Shown here piece by piece: positions 46,250 through 57,955 of a stretch of 64,000 nt of DNA. Both the position numbers and the translations under genes were made by a program. Each line of letters begins with the position of its first letter. Within the stretch, counting starts at the first letter, position 1. The DNA comes from Sistotremastrum niveocremeum HHB9708 (taxonomy: Eukaryota > Basidiomycota > Agaricomycetes > Sistotremastrales > Sistotremastraceae). The stretch is from assembly GCA_001630475.1 (NCBI GenBank), contig KV419440.1:124001-188000 (forward strand), in the 5' to 3' direction. The notes under the pieces are model-generated. The model was not told the origin of the DNA and ran no database searches. It saw only the letters and a list, made by a program, of their open reading frames with translations.

Positions 46250-49170
46250 TTATGCCTGTTGTAAAGAATGAGCATGTCGTAGATCTATTGAGCAAGAGAC
46301 CCACTAGATAGTTATATGATTTCCGATCTTCTCGTCTCTCCAGATATTCTCTCTAGAGGAAGATATGAGTCCAGGCTTTGCACAACCGGAGATTATTTAC
46401 TTCGATCAGTGACTCTATCCGCTTCTTGATATCAATGGGGTTAGGCTGAAATCGAGTCGCCAGTTGTCGAGTGACTTCATTAATAAGTTCATTATGTGCC
46501 ATCGTCTTCCTATCTTTCATGATCCGAACAATGCACGCCTAACGGAGTTTAGGCATGACATTACGCAGATCAAACCTGAACTCACTTCAGTCTGATGTCG
46601 TCGCTCTTCATCAATTTTGTTACGGGTATCTTGTCTCTCCTCGGTCGTTTCAGTCTTGGAAGCCACCAATCCAATCTTTATTCTTTGCAGATTTGCAGTG
46701 AAATCATTGTTGAAAGTGAAGGCGTCTGTCGTCGACACATCTCGTGACGGAGGGTGCTTCTTGAGGATTTTGAATTTAGCACACGCCAGCGACTGCAGAT
46801 TCCGTTGTAGTTCGGGATCTGGTATCTGAACAGCATCTTTGATTTCCTGGTGAGAGATGTTAGCCGCATGCTGGATACGAACAGCAATCTCTTACGTTGT
46901 ACGATAAGCGCTCGCCATCTTCGACATCCTCGAATAGTAGCAAGATAACCAGAGCAAATGTGCTGACATTCAGCTCGTGCGTTCGGGCCTTGAAAGCCAC
47001 CTTCACATCCGCATTGCCCAGCGCAGGTTGCCACGTCAACCGCCGCCCTGAATGTTTCGAAAGATAGTATCGTTCGAATACTTGACAAGCTTGAGTCATT
47101 CGAATAGGCATTATACAACTCGAGCCGGAGTGCGTCATGGGCCAGAATGTCGAAGTCATAACGGTGACGGATAGTTCAATAGGCCGATCAACGTCCTGAG
47201 ATCAGACATTAGCCCTGTGTTTCGAAGGGAGACTGAACGAACTCACGACCAGATCATCGATATGTTTTCGGTAAGAAGCAGTGATGTCAGCCGAGACGCG
47301 CATGTCATTGAACATGCCCTCCAGCTTTTGGGTAAATTGATAACCACATTCCAGCTTAAGCTTCGCAAGCATTCCACGTTCGGCATCGTCAGAAACGGAC
47401 CGGCCGTTAAGAAGTCGCTTGGCAAGGTGCGTCTTGTAGTATCTTTCGAAGACATCTTTCTCCGTGATGAATCTGAATACTGTGATAGTTTTATCCAGAA
47501 CAACGTCAACTTCATCCTCGGTTTTCTGAGCCCGAAGTTAGTGTGATATACGTCTGCGATTCGCGTGGTACTTACGCCCTTAAGACCCTTCTTTAAGTGC
47601 TCGTCAACGAATAGAGAGATGAATTCTGGAGCTTTAGGATTTCGGTTAATGAAGGATTCGAAGGCCTGCATTCGATCACGTCAGTGGATCAACATAAGCG
47701 TCGTGCAGAGGTAACTGACCTCGTTCAATGCAGTCTGCACGGATATTTCATCCTTGAAACTCTGTTTCTGAACCCGATCAAACTTGTCCTTCAGATTCAG
47801 GACATCCTGCACCCATTTCAGAGCCGCATTAGCCTGCGCGAGTGCCTTCTCCTTGCCCTTTGGCTTCGCAGGCCCCTCTTCGCCTTCATCTGCATCCTCA
47901 TCCTGATTAACTTCATTGACCTCCTTCCCTCTCCGCTCCACGGACGTCTTCAGCCCTTTTCGGATGATAGGCAGTCCAAGAGGCACCATTGAATAAAGTT
48001 TGTACAGCGTGGCTATCTGGTCGTATTTCTCGCCGTCGATCATGGCTTCGAGACCTGAGTTGGGCATGTCGAGGACTGTTCCGAGATTGGGTGTGATGAG
48101 GTTATCTTCGAGGATGGCTCGTAATTGAGGATGGGTCATTGGTGTCAGGTAGTGTGCACAGCGAGATTCTTCTGACTCCAGTCGTGATGACACCTACGTG
48201 AATGTTATGTGAGTTGCACGAGGATAGATGGACGGAAGACGCACTCGTCGCAGGAACTCTGGTGCATCGCACGTTTCCAGCAGCTTCTGTCCCTCTTCTC
48301 GATAAAACGACGTGCTCTCCTGCAAGACAGCCGGCTCCAACTTCTTCTTATAGATACTGGGATGATCCAGCAAGAGAAGCACCTCGACACAACTCTTCAC
48401 TGCCGACCTGTTGATAGTATATCCATCGCGTTCTATTCGAATTTGAGCGAGGATAGTTGCAATGAGAGGTTCGGCGATGGTGGGTCCGAGGATGTGTTGT
48501 ATGAATAGGTCTAGCCCCGCGTCCCATATTTGAGGCACTTGGGCGTGTGGAGTGTATGACCTATCCTGAAAGACGGTTTAGGAGCTGATCCAATCAAGAC
48601 TTGACAGCACTCACCATATATTTCAACAAATCTCTCAACTTCGACATACTGTCTATATGATCGTCCCACACTCTTCTGAAAGACTTCAACAGCCTTTCAC
48701 CTTGCTGACTCCGTAAAGTCGGATCTCCTTCGGCACCGGAGGGGAAGGCAGGGATAATCTGTTCTTTGGCAAGTCTATCCAAGTTCTTCGCAATGAGGTC
48801 TCGGACGCCTTTATACAACATCTCTCCATGTTTGTGAAGGACGAGATTATAGGCGTATCTGAAGTTCTCTTCGAAAGATAATTTGGAAGTGTTGTGGTTA
48901 TGGATCTCTTGGATGGCCCGTGCGAGTGCTGCCCATGTATCTTGCATCGACTGATCGGTTCCATGCTACTCTTATATTAGTAAACGATCATTGACAGACC
49001 AAAAAGAGTGAGCACCTTTCGTGGTGGCTTCTACATTCGGCAAGTTCTCAAAATTAGGGCGACAGACTGAAGAGTGCGAATGCACTCACGATCTTCGTTT
49101 TTGGCTTCCGGAGTGCTACGAATTCAGAGATTCAGATATGAATCAACCTCGATAAATAAGACAAACCCAT
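46250..49170 (-). CDS. cul3: Cullin 3, scaffold of BTB-type ubiquitin ligases
   Basis: Scaffold linking BTB adaptors to the RING protein Rbx1; cytosol and nucleus. Thirteen exons (49170..49167, 49115..49090, 49030..49016, 48965..48615, 48565..48245, 48193..47720, 47665..47576, 47525..47247, 47195..46896, 46846..46586, 46538..46401, 46352..46305, 46255..46250) give 770 residues, against 768 in human CUL3. [23 protein letters not shown] is the CUL3-type BTB-contact region. The cullin homology domain has [20 protein letters not shown]. The neddylation site IVRIMK is Lys715 in [17 protein letters not shown], and the end is the canonical YNYLA. The first coding exon is 4 nt and the last 6 nt including the stop. 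An acidic/Lys-rich insert ([11 protein letters not shown]) lies mid-protein. Assignment to CUL3 over CUL1/4 rests on the N-terminus. Confidence 0.93.
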
Positions 49171-49368
49171 GGGTATTATACAAGCAATGCAGGCTGGTCA
49201 GACTGACGACGGAGTGACTTCAGTGTGCTCGAGTTTGGACTAGTTTGGCCTCCAGGCACACGCTTCCGGGCTTTCGATATTTCCAGATTGACTTCAGACT
49301 GCGAAACTAAGCAAATATTTAATTACAGTGTTGTTGGCGTTTGATTTACATTCTTAAGTCTAATGGGA

Positions 49369-50499
49369 TCACATAGCCGAGTTCAAGAAGGCGAGCAAGT
49401 GCTCTCGATTTGCATCTCTCTCATAATCTGCAGCATCTTTATGGATCTTCAGTTTAATCTGCAAATAGGATGTTGAGAGTTCAGGTTTTGTGTCAACGAA
49501 TGTCAAGAGTGTTGTCCTAAATTCAGTCGCAGAACAACATGTAAAAGTCAGTGCTCTGACCTTTTTCCCAGTCAAAATGCTTCTTCGCTCGGGTTCTCTG
49601 TGCTTCTTGTCCTTCTTGCCCTTCTTTTCTTTCTTGCTTCCCGAATCTCGCCTCCTTTTGCGACGTTCCCTCTTGTCTTCATCTCGATCGCTATCGTTGT
49701 CCTCATGTCGGCTCGAATGCGACTTGTGTCTGCGATGACGGCTTTGACTGCGGGAGGGAGAATCAGATCGACGCTTGACACGCCGTTCTGTATCTGTATC
49801 CGACGACGACCCATCGGATTCCGAAGAAGAGGGGGTGGCTGAATGTGAACGCTTCATATGATGGTGCTGTTCGTTTCAGGGTTATCAGATTACGGTTCGG
49901 ATATTGTGGTTTTGTCCAAAAGGTTTCGAATCAGAGGATACATAAGATACTTGACCTAACGATTATTGTCATGACTCACTCGGTGGGATGGGGAGCGTTC
50001 ATGGTCACGAGGTTTGTGATGACGATCTGATTGGTGGCTTGAGTGGTGTCTATCCCGAATAATAGAAGGAGAGCGAGAACGAGAGCCAGAGGTTCGCTAC
50101 AGAAATAATATGAGTACAATCAGGTCATGCATTGCGATGAGAGTACCTCAGAGCGGCTTGGTCTGTCCAGCTCTCTCATGGTCTTGGCTCTGAACTCATC
50201 ATAGCGAGAATCGTGGTGTCGTGACCGATATTCCTCATATTCGTAGTCTCTCCAAGCTTGATACTTCATTTCTTCTTCTTCGGATCTACCTGGAAATAGT
50301 GTATGGCGATGGTGCAGTTATAGAGTTACACGTATGTGTGTCTGAGAATGAGCCTGGTGAGAATGCTTGGGGTAGGATGTAATTCACCAGAACTATGACG
50401 GCTCGAGCCACGACCTTCAGGCTCTCGCGTGGGCTCGCGGTGGTTGCTTCGACTGTCTTTGTTGGGGCTACGAGACCGTCGGTGGGGAGTCGTGTGCAT
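49369..50499 (-). CDS. RS-rich nuclear protein with conserved C-terminal segment
   Basis: Five exons (50499..50388, 50289..50147, 50096..49980, 49866..49561, 49458..49369) give 255 residues. It is dominated by Arg/Ser, His and Lys-rich stretches (RRSRSPNK, SGSRSRSPS, KKEKKGKKDKKH) like splicing-associated proteins. A 35-residue C-terminus (LTGKKIKLKIHKDAADYERD ... LLAFLNSAM) is the only part that looks globular or conserved. Exon 3 to 4 joins SPSHR to HHHMKRSHS in phase using a strong GTGAGT donor. Without that splice each half would read as its own small protein: the upstream part would stop at SHDNNR and the downstream part would start at Met 49857. Introns 1, 3 and 4 (98, 113, 102 nt) are twice the local norm. 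Pre-mRNA processing is inference from composition. Confidence 0.7.
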
Positions 50500-51482
50500 C
50501 GTCGCTTTATGGAAACGGAGGACGAGACGGATGGGGAACAGCGTGAAGAAGGGATGTTTCCGGAGATACTGCACTCTGGTTACCGCATGATGACAAATCT
50601 CGGAGTCTTCCTCCGTTCCTTCCGTCCGAAACTGTAAACAACTTGAACTTCAAGTTCATTGGGTGCATCCAGTTTTATCAAAATAAGCGATACAGTTATC
50701 CCGTGTCTTCGGCTCCTGAGCTTCATTTTCTGCCTATATGTTGGTGTATTGATTCTTACAGACACAATCCTTGTCAACTTCACGCTGTTCCGGTGACTTG
50801 TCAAGTCTCAACATCCCAGGTAATGTGAGATACAGATCATAGATGGCATCAGAATTGAATTCCTGGGGCCCTCTTGGAGTTCTTCCGGAATGTAGAAACA
50901 ATTCTACGAAAAAAGCTTGTACTATCAGCAGATTGTTGCAGTTCTGGAAATTTGAGTTCAAAGTTTCTAGCAGCTGGTACTCTCCGTAAGATGATTTGAC
51001 GTCTGATGTGAGATTCCAGTCTAATCTTTCGACTAAGATTGCATATACTGTAATCCGAAATCCTGTTGTTCCTATTTTCATCCGGGGCTGCGAAAAAGGT
51101 CACTGCAGAAGGACTGTCGAAATAAAATGGGTATTGAGCCACCACATTCTGAGATTGTTTTATGAGCCTGACGAAGACATACTGCAGCCCACACAATCGG
51201 AAAATTCTGGGAGTCTTGTCAAGGCTCGCACCCTTTGGCTGATCGCGGTCGGCAAGCTCGAAACGCACTCTAAAGCCGATGGGCGTCTAAACTTCACCAC
51301 GCCGCCACGTGATCGATACGACGTGTCCTTTCGTCAGACATCGCGGAGGCGACTTGCTGGCAACTTGCTTTCTGTTCTTTATCATCTCGCATTGGGTCTG
51401 GGCATAGACTTCCTCTCATTACTTTGCATAACTCGCTAATACACTCATTGGAGTCCGTCCTTAACCCTCTCGACTTGACCTA
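50500..51482. other. Divergent spacer with antisense open frames
   Basis: About 980 bp between the RS gene and the DnaJ gene. A minus frame of 139 codons (50849-51268) and a plus frame of 147 codons (50996-51439) overlap; neither shows known motifs, and a third minus frame (50734-51081) overlaps too. A small minus-strand gene is possible but not supported. Confidence 0.4.
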
Positions 51483-53229
51483 ATGGTGTCATACCTACCG
51501 CTTTGCATTCTGCTTCTTTGCGCGTTGTGTGTCCAATCTGCATCGGACTATTATAAAATCTTGGGAGGTGAGCGGACGTATTCCATGAATGTTGAATATC
51601 GTTTAACCAACCACTGTAGTGGCTAGAACGGCCTCTGATGCTGACCTCAAAAAGTCATACAAGAAATTGAGTCGAAAGTATCATCCTGACAAAAATAAGG
51701 AACCTGGAGCACAGGAGAAGTTCGTAGAGGTCGCACGAGGTGCGTATTCAGTCCTCCTCATACCTCAGCAAATGCTGATACCTTGATTCAGCGTACGAGG
51801 TCCTGTCCGATTCCACAGTATGACTGTCATCAATCGTCTACAGCATACGGAGTCTAACATCTACCTCTGCATAGAAACGTCAAATCTACGACCGTCATGG
51901 AGAGGTTCGAATGCGGCCGACTCATTGGGTGCACCTTGAAACTGACCGGAGCAATAGCAAGGGTTACAGCAGCACGAAGCACAAGGCGGGCAACAGGCCC
52001 ATAACCCTTTCGACATGTTCTCAAGCTTCTTTGGCGGTGGAGGACGTGCGTATTTGCTCTGTTTCGTGTATGCCATTGTCTCAATTCATCCAATCAGAAT
52101 TCCAACAACAGCAGGTCCGACGAGGGCCCACGATGCAGTCCGAGTTCGAAGTCAGTCTGGCTGATATGTACGTGTCTTCGCCATTACATTGTCACCTATC
52201 TCAATCTTCTTCTCTCCTAGGTATACCGGTAACAGTCTCGATGTCAGTGCTGATGACCACTCGACGTCCACCCTTCCTGACGTCATCGTTCTTGCAGTTC
52301 ATGATCAAGAAACGGATATTATGCGACCATTGTCGAGGGTCAGGCGCAGCGTCTGACGGCGATATTCACACGTGTGGCGGGTGTGGCGGTTCAGGCGTTA
52401 AGCTGGTCAAGCAACAATGGGGTGGCATGACATTACAGACTCAACAAACGTACGTGTTCACCCCTTTCCGCCTCAACTCTCATTTAATCTCTATATGGCA
52501 GGTGTAACGAGTGTGGTGGAAGAGGAACCGTCATCAAAAAGACGTGTCCGCACTGTAGAGGACAGAAGGTCCTCGATCACACTGCTCATTACACCTTGGA
52601 GGTACCAGCCGGCATGCCCGAGGGCCAAGAAGTCGTGTTTGAGGGTGAGGGTGATGAGAGCCCGGACTGGGAGCCTGGTGATGTTGTCTTGAGAGTGCGC
52701 AGTGGGAAACAGAAGGGTGGCTGGCGAAGAAAAGAGAGCAGTTTGTATTGGCGAGAAGCAATTGGAGTCGAAGAGGTCAACATGATTCCTCCCTCGCGAT
52801 ATCCATCATCTGATTTTTGGCCTCTTCAATTCTAGGCTTTGCTCGGGTTCGAGCGTAATTTGACCCACCTCGATGGACATATCGTTGAGCTAAAAAGAGA
52901 CGGCGTGACGCAGCCCGGTAAGATCGATGCTGTAAGTGCATTGATGAATTTACTGAGATTATATTGGTTGCAGGTCTCGTTCAGATAATTAAGGGAGAAG
53001 GCATGCCGTGGTTCGAGAACCCCAGTATGCACGGAGACCTTTTCGTTGAATACACCGTTGTGCTGCCAACCAGCTTAGCACTGGATCAAAAACGAAGTGA
53101 GCTCTCCCTTCAATATTTTCCTCGGTGCTTCTGCCCACCGGGTACCGCGTGAATGTGGCTGATTTGGCTTCAATAGAAATAGCAGATGTTTTCAGGAAGC
53201 GAGGGAAGGGTGGTTCGGACGAACTGTGA
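51483..53229 (+). CDS. ER-lumenal DnaJ (Hsp40) co-chaperone, Scj1/ERdj3-like
   Basis: Stimulates the ER Hsp70 (BiP/Kar2) during folding and quality control. Twelve exons (51483..51567, 51620..51739, 51792..51817, 51875..51904, 51958..52045, 52098..52167, 52221..52242, 52298..52449, 52502..52775, 52836..52917, 52974..53096, 53177..53229) give 374 residues. A signal peptide ([20 protein letters not shown]) is followed by a J domain with HPD at residues 50-52, a Gln/Gly region, then four zinc-finger-like repeats ([30 protein letters not shown]), the C-terminal peptide-binding domain ([12 protein letters not shown]), and a terminal SDEL. SDEL is a variant of KDEL/HDEL retrieval signals, and with the signal peptide fixes the location. 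Family and location are firm. Confidence 0.95.
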
Positions 53230-54268
53230 TTGATGGGTTATGTTATCATTATCAGAGGCTAGATGGGTTGACATGTATCAATTATTATTACTCACACCAT
53301 TCGTCGTGGTCGTCTCTGGAGAAGGTGCATCCAAGCTTTTGGCTTTCTTTACCAGTTGACTGGGTTCGAGTAAGGGTTCGAGTTTGAAAAGGGTCGCTGC
53401 GAAAGGCCAGGTTGTGAAGCGCTCGTCGCTTAAGCGGGTCTCTAACTTTGTTACCCGTCGACGACCATAGCGACTTAATATCTGCAGACTGAAAGCATGT
53501 TTTCCGCAAACGGGACTCATGAGATAACGATACCGTCGGGTAGCCACACTTCCCGCAATCAAGAGAATTGAAATTCTGATGCGGCGTCGAGACGAAGACT
53601 CGAAGCACGACCTATTCGCCGTCCATCACAGAGTCCATCGCTAGCCTGCGGTGCAACCTATCATACTGATGGTGCCTGGCTCTACGCTGAGTAGGCATTC
53701 ATGCCTGAGTCTTGAGTCTTGACCAGAGCTGTGGATGTACTACTGGTACTCTAGAGGGGTGCGGAAATCCCGCAAGAGTTCTGGCGACAAATTTACTTGT
53801 GAACTATGACCGGCAACAGATACCGTTATCATTTCTCTCAAGACGCCGTACACCCCGGTACTGGTGACATCGGTGTCCCTCTTCTCTACGTCGCCGTTGC
53901 TATACCTGCGGACTCATTGCCAACCGGTTACCATCATGTACACGCGAAAGGAGTCAGCGACCCCGGATTCTGGGCAATGTATTTAATCCCATCCAAATCT
54001 GTGTCACAAGCATCCCCTCCCCTCTTTCCGCTCGTTCGGTGAGTTCACCCCTGCGCTTGGCAATGGCATGCCTGAAAGCTTTCGCCCCTGACACCTTTTC
54101 TCTAGTGCATCGGTTTCTTCGTTATCGGCCTGGTCGCCCCGCTTTTCTGTGTGAAGCTTTCCCAGGTGGAATTTTCGTGGTCTTTTTCTTCTCGAGGCTC
54201 TCCCGTTCGTTGCACGAAAGGACTTTCAACACTACTCATTCCTTAATCGATTTCTTTTCGCTCATAAT
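53230..54268. other. Intergenic, 1 kb
   Basis: DnaJ 3' flank and promoter of the secreted Ser-rich gene. The last 120 bp are T/C-rich, typical of strong fungal promoters. A 94-codon minus frame (53278-53562) has no support. No repeats or RNA genes seen. Confidence 0.5.
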
Positions 54269-55274
54269 ATGGTTGCTCCTTCGTTTTTCTCTTTGGTTGG
54301 CGTAGTATCGCTGGCGGCGTGTGCTTTGGGAAAGCCCATCTCTTGGAGAACTGGTTTTGGTAAGCATTTCCTTCTCAATAAATATGTGTCTAACCGCCGG
54401 ATTAGACAAGCGTCATGCCAAGGCCTTACCTGCTCCCATTTCCTTCAATAATTACGGTGGAAAGTCTTCCCTAGCAAACTTCGATAACTTCAACGGAGTA
54501 TCGAACTTCGATGGAAGCCAGAGCCAACAGATCTTCGTTGAACAATCTGAACAGGTTGTTTGTACCCAGATTGACGTTGAGATCATTCAACAGAAACTTG
54601 TCGTCATAAGAGAAATGGTCAAAAGGTATGTAGCTCTCAGCGAAATACTAGCTCACAATTCTTACTTACACCTACTCAGGATTCTCATCGAACAGATTTG
54701 TGAGGTCGAAGTGCAAACTGTGTACGAACGTTGTTTGTTTCACGACTGACAAAATTCTGATAATGTCACAGCGTGCTCGAGCAGTTCTCCTCCAGCATCG
54801 ACAGCTTCGGCCAAGACGTCCGCCATCACTCCAGTCGCCAAATCGGCTACGACTCGAATATCGCCGCTCTCTCCAGCCACTTGTACAATTCTGACGGAAG
54901 CCAAAGCAACCACAACTTAGGCTTCAGCGGCTCTCAAGTTGGCAACCACTCCGTGTCCGTCGGCGGAAGCAACTGGAATAACTCGACTTCGCCTGCGTCG
55001 GTTGGAGCTATTTATCAGGCCTCCAAGAGCGCGAAAGCAGATGTACAGTCCAAGAATGGAACAAGCAGTAGCTCTTCGTCGTCGTCCTCTTCGACTCTGT
55101 TGTCGACATCGACTCTGAGCTCCAGCTCCTCCAAATCATCTTCGACCTCAAGCTCCGCGGCTAAGTCTTCCTCCACCTCCAGCAGTGTAAGCCCTTGAAG
55201 TCCTTCATGACGTTCACACTTTGACCTCCCTGTTCTAGTCCGCTGCGCCCACGATAACGGCCAAAGCGTATTAA
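54269..55274 (+). CDS. Secreted Ser-rich protein of unknown function
   Basis: Five exons (54269..54359, 54406..54625, 54680..54721, 54772..55186, 55239..55274) give 267 residues. An N-terminal signal peptide (MVAPSFFSLVGVVSLAACALG) is followed within 15 residues by DKR, a Kex2-type cleavage site. The middle is Asn/Ser/Gln-rich with two short helices (DVEIIQQKLVVIREMVKRILIEQICEV) and two Cys. The last 80 residues are nearly pure Ser/Thr/Lys, likely O-glycosylated. There is no GPI signal, so the product is probably released or wall-associated. I do not recognise the family. The exon 3 donor (GTACGA at 54722) was set by keeping frame into VLEQFSSSIDSFG. Confidence 0.75.
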
Positions 55275-55736
55275 ACGAGCCTGAACATGAAACCAATCTC
55301 ATTGAAAGACAGCCTTTAAGAATCAACATAGGACCTTCTAATACTTCCCCTCGAGTTGCGCCTTTTTTGCACCGAGATGCCTCTTTTTCGACTTCGACTT
55401 CGACTTCACATACTTACGGACATTTTTGTTCTTTTTCCTGATCAATGAAGTAGCTACTGAGACCGTATCATGCATGCGTGGCCAGCCTGTAACGTAGGAT
55501 CGATGCGACATTCAATTCAGTGTTTCATAGGGGTATCAAACATTCCAGTCAGTGAAGGTCAGAGCCCCGATATCAAGAGTCGGTAGCGGGCTGATGTGTG
55601 ATCATACTCGAAGTACCAGTGCAAGAGTGCCGTTGTCCCATGAAATCCTGACATTCAAGACAACCTTCACTTGAATACATGTCCTCGTAATTACAGAATA
55701 ACATCATACAGATCTGCAAATACAACCCGACCAACT
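55275..55736. other. Convergent spacer
   Basis: About 460 bp of 3' flanks. A short TTCGAC triplet-pair repeat near 55389-55411 is the only pattern seen. Confidence 0.5.
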
Positions 55737-57504
55737 TCAGCTCTCGGGTACATTGGCTGTACTTGAGGAGGTTTCTCCTTCCTCGTTTTCTTCCGGCTTA
55801 TCTGCCGCGCGAGTTCGAAGCGATTCGAAAGCCACAAACATTTTCTCGACCATCTTCCACAACAGCGTATTGGAGGAGGGGTCGTGCTCAGTGTACAAAT
55901 CAGTGCCATCTGTCTTTCTGTAGCAATGTACCGGCTCGAGTAGCAACTCGGCGTCGGGAGGTACAAGCCCAATGAGGAAGGCCGCGACGCGGTATGGATC
56001 CTTTATTCTCGTGTTGTCACATATATCAAGGGTGTTCAAGGTGGCGAAGCGGGGAGGATCGATGGACGTGGATGATGGGACTTTGGTGGCGTCCATGCAA
56101 TAGCCAAAGTTCACGAGTTCTGGGCAATGCCGTGCGAACGAAATCAAGGGCGCTAATGTAGGAAATCTACCCGTGTCGGGATGTCGGGCATGGATGCAGA
56201 TATTGAGAGTTAAGAGGGATGAGCACCGCGGCGCGAGACCTATGAGATCATTGTCATCCAGGTCTGGGGGCCGGATATCGTCGATTTCGAGATATCGAAG
56301 GGAGGGAAGTTTTAAAATATCCTTCAAGGATTGAGCCGTTATGGGACTCTGGCCTTGGATGGTAGTTTGAGGAACAGTGGGATCTTGAAATGCGATGGAT
56401 AAACCCGACAACACCGCGCAGTTTTCGACGAGTATAGAAATGCAGTGATCGAGCGCCCCTTTCGTGGTCGGGAAGGACATCTGGATATGTAGTTGTTGGA
56501 GGAATGGCGCACGGAGATGAGAAGTAGGAAAGTGCCAAAGGGACCCAATCTCCAGCGAAAGCTGAGCTAGGCATGGGAAATAGTTGCTTGATGAAACCTT
56601 GGGAGTCTCAAGTGGGTTATCGATTTCAATGCTTTGACGATAACCGCTCGCAAGCAGTGCCGATAGGTTCGGCGTCTTCGCCGATAATATACTGATCACT
56701 TCCGCGGATAGAAAGAAGGCCGGCATTTCGAGAAACTGCAGCTTGTTCAATAGGGAAAGCGAGGGGACGAACTCGTGAAACACTTGAAGCGCAAACACGT
56801 CGTCTTCCACCGAAAAGCGAACTTTCAGTGTACGCAGATTCGGGGACAGATTTGCTACCGATTCACACACTCCTCTCAAGGTGATAGGAGGCGCTCGGAT
56901 GATCAACTCTGTCAGGTTACGGTGGAGACACATGTTCACGCATCTCATCCAAAAAATGGATTCTGCCTGCCAACTGAGACTTTGCAGGCGAGGAAATGGG
57001 ATGAGATCTGGAGGCTTGACCAGGTAGAAATCCGCAACCGATTCTTTGGAAAGTTCGGCGGAAGGATTTTTGAGTGCGATGCTCTTTGCGCGAACCGCAT
57101 AGCGATAAAACAGGTCCCAGTCCGCTTGACAAGGCGGGTTCGAGAATTGCTACGAAAATGTGAGGGTTGTAGAGCCGAACTTGTAGAGCTACACGTACTG
57201 AGTGAGGGTCGTCGTCGCTATCAACGCCTTCAACAGGACCCAGGAAAGGGAGAAAGTCCCAGAGGTCAAGCCCACGACCGTAGAGTACATCCAAGGCGAT
57301 AGAGGAAATTGATTTTGAAACGAGTGAGCAGGAGTAAAGATCATTCTGACTAGGAAACACGAATTCCATGACCAGAGCCACCAATTCCGGGATACTCCAG
57401 AACTGATCAGTCGCACTGGTCCGGGGTGAATGTGAGCCTCCAAGCTCTCTCTCTGGTTCAATCGTGGCTGGGGTTTCGCAAAGTCGCTTGGTATCAGGAG
57501 GCAT
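55737..57504 (-). CDS. F-box protein with leucine-rich body
   Basis: Two exons (57504..57199, 57149..55737) give 572 residues. The F-box is at about residues 33-80 (FWSIPELVALVMEFVFPSQ ... LYSCSLVSKSISSIALDVLY). The second exon carries leucine-rich stretches (LTELIIRAPPITL, LRTLKVRFSVE, LNKLQFLEMPAF, LRYLEIDDIRPPDL, LLTLNICIHARH) of RNI type, and ends with an acidic Ser/Glu-rich tail. It has the same two-exon layout as the tandem pair at 16-20 kb but very different sequence, so it is an older paralog of the same expanded class. A Met 39 nt upstream (57543) is in frame; I chose 57504 because the extra residues are basic and unlike the family. Target unknown. Confidence 0.84.
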
Positions 57505-57795
57505 TTTGACCCTCCAGGAGACTCGCAATTTGATGTCTTTCAATGCGGTAGGAAACTCTCGATAGACTTGCTAAAAACTACAGTTGTACACATTGACAAC
57601 TCGAGCTCGCGATTCGTGATTGTTGCTTCACTGCGATGCCTCACTGGAGGTCATTCGGGTGGTCCAGCGATTCCTGGAGTAGGTCGCGCAATTGGGGGGA
57701 ATCAATGTCGGAAGAGTTGTTCCACTGGCAGAGATCTAGAGTGAGACAACTCAGACAAGGCATCCCAACTCCTCCGAAAGCCGCATTTTCGGGAG

Positions 57796-57822
57796 TGTTA
57801 TGTTATGTTATGTTATGTTATG
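57796..57822. repeat. (TGTTA)n microsatellite
   Basis: Five perfect TGTTA units plus two bases, in the spacer between the F-box gene and the aspartic protease. Confidence 0.9.
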
Positions 57823-57955
57823 AACCTGCATAATGTGTATTTCATCTGCTGACTCACTGCAAACTATTGTATGTAGATCCCTATGCCAATGTTGTGGATG
57901 ATGCGAAACGAAAATGAATACACGAAAGCAAGAACAAGATGAAAAGTCCAAGAAA

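Noticed and set aside
50734-51439. Overlapping open frames of 115, 139 and 147 codons on both strands
   Set aside because: None shows conserved motifs or a clear promoter; coding on either strand cannot be preferred without transcripts.
53278-53608. Small minus-strand gene of 94-106 codons behind the DnaJ gene
   Set aside because: Two overlapping frames of similar length, no recognised motif, no splice partners; likely 3' flank.
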